64,000 nt of DNA from Chondrus crispus. Its lineage: Eukaryota > Rhodophyta > Florideophyceae > Gigartinales > Gigartinaceae. Made by a program: the position numbers and the translations under genes. The notes under the pieces are model-generated. The model was not told the DNA's origin. It worked only from the letters and a program-made list of their open reading frames with translations, and did no database searches. Within the stretch, counting starts at the first letter, position 1. Each line of letters opens with the position of its first letter. Of the stretch, positions 11,387 to 19,939 are shown piece by piece. The DNA is taken from positions 309,918 to 373,917 of the forward strand of contig NW_005178587.1 in the NCBI RefSeq assembly GCF_000350225.1, given 5' to 3'.

Positions 11387-11923
11387 ACGGAGCATGTGCA
11401 ATACGTCAGAGGCCTCATACAGTCGGTGACCTGGAGTAGTTTCTCATTTGATTTGTGACAAATCGACGAGAACAAGGTCAAAAAGCCATATTTTGGACCT
11501 TGAATAAAATTACCATAAACCAGCAATTCTACAGTAGGGTGTGCATTGCATGCTTTCGCTGAACGGTCATGACCACCTCAGATGGCAGGAAGAAAATTCT
11601 CAGCTCAACAAGAACACTCAGTGTGCCGCTCATATACATCCGTTTGGTTCCATTTGGGGTTCAATCAGCAGCCCTCTCGGCACTCCAACAACGAGAAAAG
11701 AAAAAAGCTGGAAAATCTCTCAGTCTCGCATGCTTTCTCTGTGTTAAAGCAGCTGAACTTGTACAGCGCAAGTTCGGTAGAATATCAACTTGCCCGGTAC
11801 CATACCCATCTGTCTCCAAGTTCTATGGTTGTTGCTCACTTTATTAGGTCACATTGGAATAGTAACGCCCTGTGGAACTCGTGTCGCTCTTCTCTGTGAA
11901 CTTCACGCAAGCCATTTGTCGTA

Positions 11924-12964
11924 ATGTCGGCTACAGTACTAGCTCCTTCCGTTTCGGAGACGCCTCGCACATCCCTAAGCGTTGTTAGCATGTCTTTGAG
12001 AGGACATGAGAGAAGCAGGATGTTTTATAAGGTTTCTCTATCCGTTGTGGACGGTACACAATGTCGATTATTTCTTTTATCATTGAGTATGGCGGAAAGA
12101 ATGTGGAAAAGATATTGCAAGGGAATGCAACTCAAAGGAAGTACTGAATACTGTGACCGCATAACTGGTGCATCTATCAGCTTCCTTAACTCTACCATAT
12201 GCCATCTTTCAGGCTCTATGCCAGGTGAAAAATGCCAAGATTTTCTTTTCTGTCTACAGCAAACCATTTTGAGAAAGTATGACAGTTCTTCCTTTTTCTC
12301 TGCATGGATGGTACCTCAGAGTCTTTATAAGCTTTGGAAATGTACGAGCAAGGTTAATACAGAGCTTTTTGCCGACTGTATGAACGAAAGCGGTGTTTTG
12401 TCCCAATACTGTAGTATGGATTTCATGGATGTTGCATTCGGGTCTATTGGTAGCTGGGAACATAATGAGGAAAGTGTGTCGGGAGGGGCAGGTAACCCTC
12501 CATTTGATGCCTGTCTCATAGCAAGGCTTCTCGAGAAGCTAGAGTCTGGCGTACAGAAGACTGCCCCCTACTGCAGGTGCCTTGTGCTACCTACAGGTAT
12601 GAGGTACGGGGTACAGGAGCATTTGCGGTCGATTACCTCTGAAGGCCTGCAGTTGTTGAGCATTCCAGGTGGTTGTTTTCCTTTTAACGACATGCAAAAT
12701 CTTCTCTCCGGTAATAAACGCAAAGCTAAGCCTAATATGTATCAAGGAGTTGGACTTTATGTATGGAGAAACAGGGAGTATTTGGTTCAAAATCCTCCAC
12801 CACAAGATATCTTGGAAGTCTATCAGCTTTGGATAGACAGATGCCTGCATAATCCTGCAAATGTAACATTGTATGAAGATGCTTTTGAGAAAGCGTTTCC
12901 GTTCAAACTCCGTAATGAGGAAAGAATGATGCCATACTTTTATGAACAGGTTCCTCTGCAATAA
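11924..12964 (+). CDS. PCIF1-like adenine-N6 methyltransferase
   Basis: The 346-residue product resembles the PCIF1 (phosphorylated-CTD-interacting factor 1, also CAPAM) methyltransferase domain. Conserved-looking blocks are ELFADCMN (about residues 147-154), YCSMDFMDVAFGSIGSW (about 160-176), the catalytic-type NPPF motif at residues 191-194 and a following CRCLVLPTGM strand. NPPF/DPPW-class motifs mark N6-adenine methyltransferases. Animal PCIF1 methylates cap-adjacent m6Am in mRNA. The N-terminal WW domain of animal PCIF1 is not seen, and the protein is about half its length. The substrate here (RNA or DNA) cannot be told. The gene is convergent with the Academ transposase, with 91 bp between stop codons, which suggests it is cargo of, or functional in, that element. 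The frame is intact from its first ATG. Confidence 0.65.
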   Translation: MSATVLAPSVSETPRTSLSVVSMSLRGHERSRMFYKVSLSVVDGTQCRLFLLSLSMAERMWKRYCKGMQLKGSTEYCDRITGASISFLNSTICHLSGSMPGEKCQDFLFCLQQTILRKYDSSSFFSAWMVPQSLYKLWKCTSKVNTELFADCMNESGVLSQYCSMDFMDVAFGSIGSWEHNEESVSGGAGNPPFDACLIARLLEKLESGVQKTAPYCRCLVLPTGMRYGVQEHLRSITSEGLQLLSIPGGCFPFNDMQNLLSGNKRKAKPNMYQGVGLYVWRNREYLVQNPPPQDILEVYQLWIDRCLHNPANVTLYEDAFEKAFPFKLRNEERMMPYFYEQVPLQ

Positions 12965-13055
12965 ACTATTATTGCGGAGGAACCTATCAATGATTGACCC
13001 CGCTCGGAGCTCTTCACATTGGCTTCGTAACTTAGTTTAACAAGTGAAATCTTTT

Positions 13056-16000
13056 TTAGAGTACTGCACTCAGGTCCTCCAGATCTATGTCTCCACTATG
13101 CACCGATGATAGCTTTTCCGACCCCCCGTCGGAGACACTCGCTTCGCTTTCAGAATCCGATATAAGTGGGACAGTCTCTATGTTGCCATCATTTTCGCCC
13201 GCAACTGTACACTGGTTGGAGCCAATATTTTGAACTGCCCTATCCAAGTTTTCATTACACAATCCGCTGGCTTCTGGCTGTGAAGCCACGGCATCCGCAC
13301 TATTTTTGCATAGGTGATCGGTGCAGTCACAGGCAACACATTTGAGGCCGTTTTTAAAACACGTGCATCTTCGAGTAGAACATTCTCCCTTGCACCTGCA
13401 AGACAAAACCGCAGCCTTAATATCTGAATGCACAATGCTTATGTCCTTTTCTAGTTCTAGTAAAACCGAGCCGTCAGTGTTGAACCCATATGTCGTTGAG
13501 CAGCCCCCGACCTCGTTCGGACAAAGGTTGTCTTCTGAGGACCTTGACCAGTACTTCTCAAGTACAAAGCCTACCCTACGCATCTGCATGTCTAAGTGTA
13601 GCCTTGGCGGAACCAGTTGGTTAGACGACGTGACTAAGTCGGCTACAAAGTTGTAAACGTCTATTTTCCAAAGCACGGAGCCCACTGCGTGCTTGGAGAC
13701 AAAGGCTGACTTCCGGATGACTAAAATATCTCTGTTATTACCAGCATTTCGGCTACTTGAAGGGTTCTCCTTCGTGATTAGTTCCTTTTCCTCAGAAGGA
13801 GTTAAAAGTATTCTCTTACCGTGTCTGAACAAATATGTCAGGCAAACAAACATTTCCATATTGTCAAATTGTGACGATGTGCAGGGGGTCAGAGAGCCGA
13901 CGTACACATGGAACTGTTTCATGGCTTCTATAAACGTGTCGTGGTTCAGTCCGAAAAATGAAGGACAGAAGTCGCAGCCCGCCAAGCAGTATGCCATACA
14001 GACGTCTTTCACAGTGAGGTTTGTTTTTTCAACTGATGCAATAAACTCATCCAGGCCATGCAGTGAGTCGTTAATTACATGCATCACCCCTATACCATGA
14101 ACTGATGTGTTGCATAGAAGTATTATGAATACATCAGTATCATCTGATAATATTAATGACCCACTGCAACGTGTAGTTGCACTGGGAGTGGTTGAGCGCC
14201 TCTGTGAAGTCACAGGTAGCCCAGCCGTGAATGCCATGAAAGGCAGCATTACGTAATTCTTGATTACAGACACAAATCGTGTCTCTGCCTCACCGTGGGA
14301 AATGACGTGATGTCCGAGGCATGCGGTGCCATTTGACTTAAACACAATGCACCTGTTTCGGGGAATCCTGAATGTCGTGCTATCATTTGGCGATACAGAA
14401 CCACTTTGCTTGTTCTTCAATATCACGAACCCTGTCAGAGAATCTTCGAAGATTAACATATCACTGCAGCGCATCGGAATAAAGTCATGAGGGGAACTTT
14501 TTGTAAAAGTGGTTTCTATTGCAAAGTTTCCTCCATGCAGGTAAATACAACACGACTTATCCCTCTCCATTAGGAGTTCAGAGACAGCAGCCGCTCCACA
14601 GAAAAGGTGTAATGATGCCAGCTCATCTTTGTATTTCCTGTCATTGAGGAGAGAGGACCACGGAACGTTTAACTCCTCCCCAAAGCCCATTTTATACGTG
14701 TGGCTGGAGAGCTCTGCGTCATCCTCAGCTGTAGAAAGCGTACTTCTTCCGTCGTCACGCCTTTGTTGCTCTGCTGATTTATGTCTCAAAACAAGGGACG
14801 GGTCATCGATGTGAAGATGTACTTGGCTAAGATATTTTGCTCGTGTGCCCGTAACCCATGGCCTCAGCATATTCTTCATCTTACCGGTCACTACCTCCCT
14901 CAATACAGTACCCCGCTCACCAGTACTTCCTCTGTAGTGTAGTGCATTCATTACATCGACCTGCAAAGAGAAGTACGGCACTATTTCCGCCCCATAAAGA
15001 TTTTGTGAGACAGATATATCACCGTTGCCAGCAAAGTTGTTTAAAGGATAGCAAACCTCCCTGTTGCCTCTTGCGCCATATTTAAGAAAACGAGACTTCG
15101 GGGAGTGACAAATATTCCCGGTGTTGTCCCAAAAACTGTCTGCAAAAGCAGTTACGAGGTACCTCTTGTTGTGTAGCATTTCCCATCTTCTTATGAACTC
15201 CTCGAGTACTGTGTTTTGTCCTTTGGCGACTGCGTTTTGTAGCGCAATAGAGAAGCAGTCCTTCATTTTTGACAGCTTTCTTCTTCTATCATTTAAAAGT
15301 TTAACGTAAGCCTCCTTGCCTTTCGGTCTTTTCACACCCGAAGAGGCAGACTCCCGAGCAACCACTGTGAAGGCAGACGTAGAATCTTGTGTCTGTAAGG
15401 CAGTACCATTTTTCTTAGACATAGACTGAGACGGTCGAAGCACAGTTCTGGCCTTTGTCCACTTCTTAAATTTTTTTCCATAGAAATGCTTGCTTCTATC
15501 CTCTTCAGAAAGATGTCCAAACACCTCTGGGAACAGAACACACGCATGAAGCTTTGCTGTAAGAGCTCCTTCACTGGCGATGTTCAAAATCATCTCCTGG
15601 TCTTTCATAATGTTCATCATTTTTGGTGGTGTGCTAAAAACGTTCGTCAGTCTTTCAGCCCCCCTATGCCTGATACCGAGAAATCCAGCCTCGCGCATTA
15701 CATGTACCATACGTGCCACTGTTGTCCACTGTCGGGCATTTCTGTCGAATTGTCCCAAAGGGCCTGGTAGCTCTCCTCCATCTACAATCTCTCTTTTTCT
15801 TCCGAACGCCCTGGATGCCCCTGTGACGTATCTAGTTAGAGCTCTCATGAGAGATACCTCCATCAGCCAGGACGCCGCGTTCTCAAGGTGATTAATAAAG
15901 TTGACACTGAGACCCTTAAGGTGTCTCACGATGAGCATCTCTAGAGCTTCATCTTGGTGCACATAGACCCAACCTCTTCTGTCCATTCCCCCTTTCTCCT

Positions 16001-19000
16001 TGCCAGTGAAACTAAGCAGTTTCAGTACTGCTTTTCCTGGTTTTTCGGTGAACAATACGTTGCTTACAAATGTAGGAAGTATTCCACGAAAGAACGCATA
16101 GAACAAGGACAATTCCTGGTACTTCAAATGATTAGTTGAGTGTAATATAGAATTATGCTTGAACCAGAAGGCATCCATGCAATCTGTATGGCCGGTCCTC
16201 GAAATGACGTGAAAGCCAATTGTCGGAAGTAGGCATGAAAAGAGGACTGTAGTTATGAAGTGCTTTCCGTTGGGGCCGTTTGTGAAGTGATATTCTACTT
16301 TTCGTCGCAGGATTCTACCAATTTCAAGAACTTCGGCAGTTACCATGTCTGAGGTCGCATCGTACAAACGCCCAGGTGTTGGTGAGCACACAGAGCGTGA
16401 ATATGATTCCGAAACGCGTATTTGCGCCTCCTGTCTATGAACTTCATCGGGATTGATTTCCGTATCTGCTGAAATTATTTTCCGGGAAGCATCAGCGTGC
16501 ATACGAGTAATACGCTTCTCAATATCGTCGTCCTCTCCGACGAGAATATCGGTTAAATGAATTATCATGGCGCAGGCCAAATTGAAGAGCACAGCACGAT
16601 TGTTTCTGGCATGGGAATGACTGAGGATGTTCTCGACCTGAGACTTCGACAGTCCTGTGCAACCAGCCAACTCCTCTAAACCCAACCCATCTAACATTTC
16701 TTTGCAAAGGGAGTACATGGCTTGTTTCTCAGCGTGAAAAAACCCCGGATATGGAACAAGCCAATCGTGAAGAGGGAGTGCTTCGTTCTTATCACACTCA
16801 GTATATGTAGTCGTCATCCTGTCCCGGTCCTTCTTAGATTTCCTCCAAGACTCCAACCAAAGCTCGCTAAACATCTTATAGGACGGTTGATCACCAGCAA
16901 GAACGACATAGCGAGGGCGTCCAGGCTTTCCAGGCTTCAGTTGTTCAACAATAAGATTGAGAAATCTCCTCACCGATAATATGTCCGCAGCGGAGTCTCT
17001 GCTAATCTCTACATAAATCACATGCTGATCAAACGTGGGTTCAGCAGCACCTCCATGTGGTTTGAAGCACGACAATAGCAGAGTCCTAAAGTTGATAGGT
17101 GGACTGCTGCATTTATATCCAAACTGTTCTCTGGTACTTGTGTTGTACTCGGATTTTTTCTGTTCGTGTCCGCCCACAAGGGCGTTTCTAAAGAGGGCAG
17201 TAATTCCAAATACGACATCATTGAACCGGTCTAGAATTATTTGTGTTTCGGGCGTGGAGAAAGAATCCCCAAAAGCCTCCCTGTCACCCAACAACAATTG
17301 TGGTCGCCAAGAGGTTTGTCCCTCAGTTTTGCGCCTTTTCGCATCTGGAAGAAAGAGTTCCTCATATTCCGGTTTCCGCTTTTGTGTTACTGCTTGCAGT
17401 AAGGAACCATTAACTTTAGGCATAGCCTTCTGGTCTGCCTTTACGGCATGGAGAGGCTTTATATCCCAATTGTCAAACTGCAGCGTTGGAAGGGCATAAG
17501 GGTCCAATCTGCTATATTCCCAAGGACCTTTTCTCTCCCTGTCTGCTATGAGTTTCTGTCGGTATCTCTCGGTGACATTATATGATAGGAACATCCCCAT
17601 CGCGTTCAGAACACTGAGGTAAGAAGGACTGACCTCACATATCCCTGAAATTGACGTACTGACCGTCAGCGGCCCAGAAACGCCATTCGTTCTGGACAGC
17701 ACCATTTGTTCTATTACTTTCAGCACCCTAACACATAAAACTAGGTCATATCTTGAGTATTCAGAGTTCTCATTTAAAGCCTCCTCAATAGAAGGATGCG
17801 GCAGTGCTTCCAAGTCATTAGACACTGGGAATGTGTCGACCAAACGACCTCCGGTAGTGTTCGCGAAAAGTTTCCATGAGTTCATCTTCTTCTGCGATGC
17901 CATCATTAGCACAGTGTCAGTCCATAGAGCTCTGGGAATTGAGGCCACCTCTGTAGATAATGACCATTTACCATTCCAATATATATCTTTGCACTTTCGG
18001 AAACGTTTGGATACAGATTCCAAACAAGCTCTTGTCTCAGTATAACTGGGGCGTATCCAATCTGCAGACGTAGTCCCCTTTCCCGCTGCAATCATACCGG
18101 CAAGAAGCCTCCGAACTTCATCAGCACGAACGTATACCCGGAGGCGTGCACTGAGCTTCTTTAAAATTATTCCTTCGGCAGCGAGTGCTGTTTCTATAAT
18201 TTTGGCGACAGTACGACGGTCCAAAGATGAAAGAGGACCGGCCCATTTGGAACCATGAATATTTGACAAGCGTGCTCTAGCCCTCATAACGTCTGCAAAT
18301 GGAAGCAGGCGTACATTCTCCCCTGATTCTACTTGGATAGATTTGCAGCTCACGCGAAGCCGCATGGCCACAGCAGAAAGCTCTTCAGAGCAGGACGAAT
18401 TAGTTAACGGCGACTTCGTCGCTTCTGCGCTTGATGCCACACTGAATTTTATAAACCGAACGAGCCAGCGATCAATCGGTGAAGACAGTTCGGCTACTGA
18501 GACGTTTGGAAGCTTACCAAAGCTTCCTTCAGTGATAATATAGAGACAGCTACGACAGCTGTACTGTCCTCTCACATCTGAAGCAGATAGATAGCCATTG
18601 GAATGACTCCGGATATTATCGTCAAACTGTGACAGTTCTTCCATATCCTCTAAAGTATTCACATTGATCGAATTGATTCTCCATAGACGAGATTTTTCAC
18701 GATGATCATTGTCAAAAACACAGCCGCAATTCATGAAAACACATCCCTCAGAGTTGTTGGTTCTTTGTAGTCTCATTGCTCTTTCTTGCGAGATTCTGCT
18801 GTGGTTTAAATGTACATAGCAGAGATGATGCACGGATGGGTCCCTCAAGAGCTCCTGAGCAGTTATGTTGTCACATTCAGAAAGTCGAATTAGCTCATCT
18901 GTAAATGCCGAACGAACAGTTTCCCCGTCAGAAATGAGATTGAACAGCGTCCAATCCCGCGTAGGGTTTCTTCTCCTATTTGCCCTACTACCCACCTCTG

Positions 19001-19415
19001 CACGCTTCCACTGTACGCCCTGGATATTTCTAGAACAAATGAAACAGCTGACGGTAGAATTTCTGAGAACGTCGGGAGAACATCTTCTCTTCCAGAGACG
19101 CAGGGCCCTTGACGCTGATTTGGCACCATACCTCCTGGGATTACACAATACTTGCCATCCAGCGTTCTTGTCCCGGCAAGCAGTGCAGAGGTACACAGCC
19201 GATTTTCCCGCTACATCAAGGGTAGCAAAAGGGTTCAGGGACGTCCCTGTGTCAGCAGTAGCCCTAGCTCTTACCTGCTGTTCGTCGAGAAGTATTAGCA
19301 GGCTTGGTTTTCGTCTGTCTTGTGTTTGGCAGGCGAAGCAAGGGGGACATAGGAACTCGTCATGCGCCCGTCCACATGGCAACGGATCGGACGAAACGGG
19401 CTCCGCATGTACCAT
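13056..19415 (-). CDS. Academ-superfamily transposase with XPG-like nuclease and CXC motif
   Basis: A single intact frame of 2119 codons. The N-terminal 300 residues are Cys/His-rich with several CxxC pairs (CPPCFAC, CTAC, CFIC, CRSC), probably zinc-binding. The RNase-H-like transposase core includes VVLAGDQPSYKMF (Asp near residue 842), PGFFHAEKQAM (about 890) with LDGLGLEEL just after, and HQDEALEML (about 1158). The C-terminal region has an XPG/FEN1-like nuclease signature, LSDDTDVFIILL (about 1757) followed by LAGCDFCPSFFG (about 1815). Residues about 2005-2035 form a tesmin/TSO1-like CXC cluster (CRCKGECSTRRCTCF...), and the tail is acidic. This order, with an XPG-type nuclease after the core, is the hallmark of Academ DNA transposons. 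Absence of stops over 6.3 kb suggests recent activity or selection. Confidence 0.75.
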   Translation of the reverse strand: MVHAEPVSSDPLPCGRAHDEFLCPPCFACQTQDRRKPSLLILLDEQQVRARATADTGTSLNPFATLDVAGKSAVYLCTACRDKNAGWQVLCNPRRYGAKSASRALRLWKRRCSPDVLRNSTVSCFICSRNIQGVQWKRAEVGSRANRRRNPTRDWTLFNLISDGETVRSAFTDELIRLSECDNITAQELLRDPSVHHLCYVHLNHSRISQERAMRLQRTNNSEGCVFMNCGCVFDNDHREKSRLWRINSINVNTLEDMEELSQFDDNIRSHSNGYLSASDVRGQYSCRSCLYIITEGSFGKLPNVSVAELSSPIDRWLVRFIKFSVASSAEATKSPLTNSSCSEELSAVAMRLRVSCKSIQVESGENVRLLPFADVMRARARLSNIHGSKWAGPLSSLDRRTVAKIIETALAAEGIILKKLSARLRVYVRADEVRRLLAGMIAAGKGTTSADWIRPSYTETRACLESVSKRFRKCKDIYWNGKWSLSTEVASIPRALWTDTVLMMASQKKMNSWKLFANTTGGRLVDTFPVSNDLEALPHPSIEEALNENSEYSRYDLVLCVRVLKVIEQMVLSRTNGVSGPLTVSTSISGICEVSPSYLSVLNAMGMFLSYNVTERYRQKLIADRERKGPWEYSRLDPYALPTLQFDNWDIKPLHAVKADQKAMPKVNGSLLQAVTQKRKPEYEELFLPDAKRRKTEGQTSWRPQLLLGDREAFGDSFSTPETQIILDRFNDVVFGITALFRNALVGGHEQKKSEYNTSTREQFGYKCSSPPINFRTLLLSCFKPHGGAAEPTFDQHVIYVEISRDSAADILSVRRFLNLIVEQLKPGKPGRPRYVVLAGDQPSYKMFSELWLESWRKSKKDRDRMTTTYTECDKNEALPLHDWLVPYPGFFHAEKQAMYSLCKEMLDGLGLEELAGCTGLSKSQVENILSHSHARNNRAVLFNLACAMIIHLTDILVGEDDDIEKRITRMHADASRKIISADTEINPDEVHRQEAQIRVSESYSRSVCSPTPGRLYDATSDMVTAEVLEIGRILRRKVEYHFTNGPNGKHFITTVLFSCLLPTIGFHVISRTGHTDCMDAFWFKHNSILHSTNHLKYQELSLFYAFFRGILPTFVSNVLFTEKPGKAVLKLLSFTGKEKGGMDRRGWVYVHQDEALEMLIVRHLKGLSVNFINHLENAASWLMEVSLMRALTRYVTGASRAFGRKREIVDGGELPGPLGQFDRNARQWTTVARMVHVMREAGFLGIRHRGAERLTNVFSTPPKMMNIMKDQEMILNIASEGALTAKLHACVLFPEVFGHLSEEDRSKHFYGKKFKKWTKARTVLRPSQSMSKKNGTALQTQDSTSAFTVVARESASSGVKRPKGKEAYVKLLNDRRRKLSKMKDCFSIALQNAVAKGQNTVLEEFIRRWEMLHNKRYLVTAFADSFWDNTGNICHSPKSRFLKYGARGNREVCYPLNNFAGNGDISVSQNLYGAEIVPYFSLQVDVMNALHYRGSTGERGTVLREVVTGKMKNMLRPWVTGTRAKYLSQVHLHIDDPSLVLRHKSAEQQRRDDGRSTLSTAEDDAELSSHTYKMGFGEELNVPWSSLLNDRKYKDELASLHLFCGAAAVSELLMERDKSCCIYLHGGNFAIETTFTKSSPHDFIPMRCSDMLIFEDSLTGFVILKNKQSGSVSPNDSTTFRIPRNRCIVFKSNGTACLGHHVISHGEAETRFVSVIKNYVMLPFMAFTAGLPVTSQRRSTTPSATTRCSGSLILSDDTDVFIILLCNTSVHGIGVMHVINDSLHGLDEFIASVEKTNLTVKDVCMAYCLAGCDFCPSFFGLNHDTFIEAMKQFHVYVGSLTPCTSSQFDNMEMFVCLTYLFRHGKRILLTPSEEKELITKENPSSSRNAGNNRDILVIRKSAFVSKHAVGSVLWKIDVYNFVADLVTSSNQLVPPRLHLDMQMRRVGFVLEKYWSRSSEDNLCPNEVGGCSTTYGFNTDGSVLLELEKDISIVHSDIKAAVLSCRCKGECSTRRCTCFKNGLKCVACDCTDHLCKNSADAVASQPEASGLCNENLDRAVQNIGSNQCTVAGENDGNIETVPLISDSESEASVSDGGSEKLSSVHSGDIDLEDLSAVL

Positions 19416-19676
19416 ACTTGTCCGTTTTGCGCATTAATCAGCAGAAACCAGAAGAGAACTCAACTGACGAGCGCTTGAGGTATGTGGAGAGAGTGTCGCT
19501 TCTCGGGAAGAGATGGAAAATGCGAGCCGAAAGTCAAGGGTTGGTAGTACATCCGAAACTGTGGCCTTATGACCTCGCGGAGGTCCATTTCTAACATAGC
19601 TAGTGTCAGCTCGGCATGGCCCAAAATTTATCATAACAGCCAAAATGTCAGATAAAACCCGGGTGGTCACTGACTG

Positions 19677-19939
19677 ACCCTGCCATGCTCCTCTTGCGCG
19701 ACAGGGCTACGCATCACAGCCTCGTCGCAACCGCCGCTTTCTGGCTCGCCACAACCGCCCCCCGCACGCACCCGCCTCCGCCGCCACCGGCACAACTGCT
19801 ACACCCTCCACGCAATCTCCCTCTCTGCGACCGCGACACCCACCGCTACGCCTTCGGTTTAATCGCCTTGCGTTTGATAAGAGCCGAAACGGATATATAT
19901 TGTAGTTTGTGCGAAGAGGACGACGGTTTGTCGGACTCG
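19677..19939. promoter_or_regulatory. Leader of the hAT gene with TATA-like box
   Basis: A TATATAT motif (19893-19900) lies about 40-48 bp before the ATG at 19940. The frame stays open upstream to 19685, but that extension is a Pro-rich low-complexity sequence and is probably untranslated. Confidence 0.4.

Larger units (their letters stand above)
11420..19676. mobile_element. Academ-type DNA transposon (boundaries provisional)
   Basis: The element is inferred from its two convergent genes: the transposase at 13056-19415 (minus) and a PCIF1-like methyltransferase at 11924-12964 (plus). CAGTCGGTGACC at 11420-11431 faces GGTCACTGACTG at 19665-19676, a 12-bp inverted pair with one mismatch that brackets both genes. 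I could not find a matching 3-4 bp target duplication next to this pair, so the ends are only candidates. No other recognisable gene lies inside. Confidence 0.45.
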
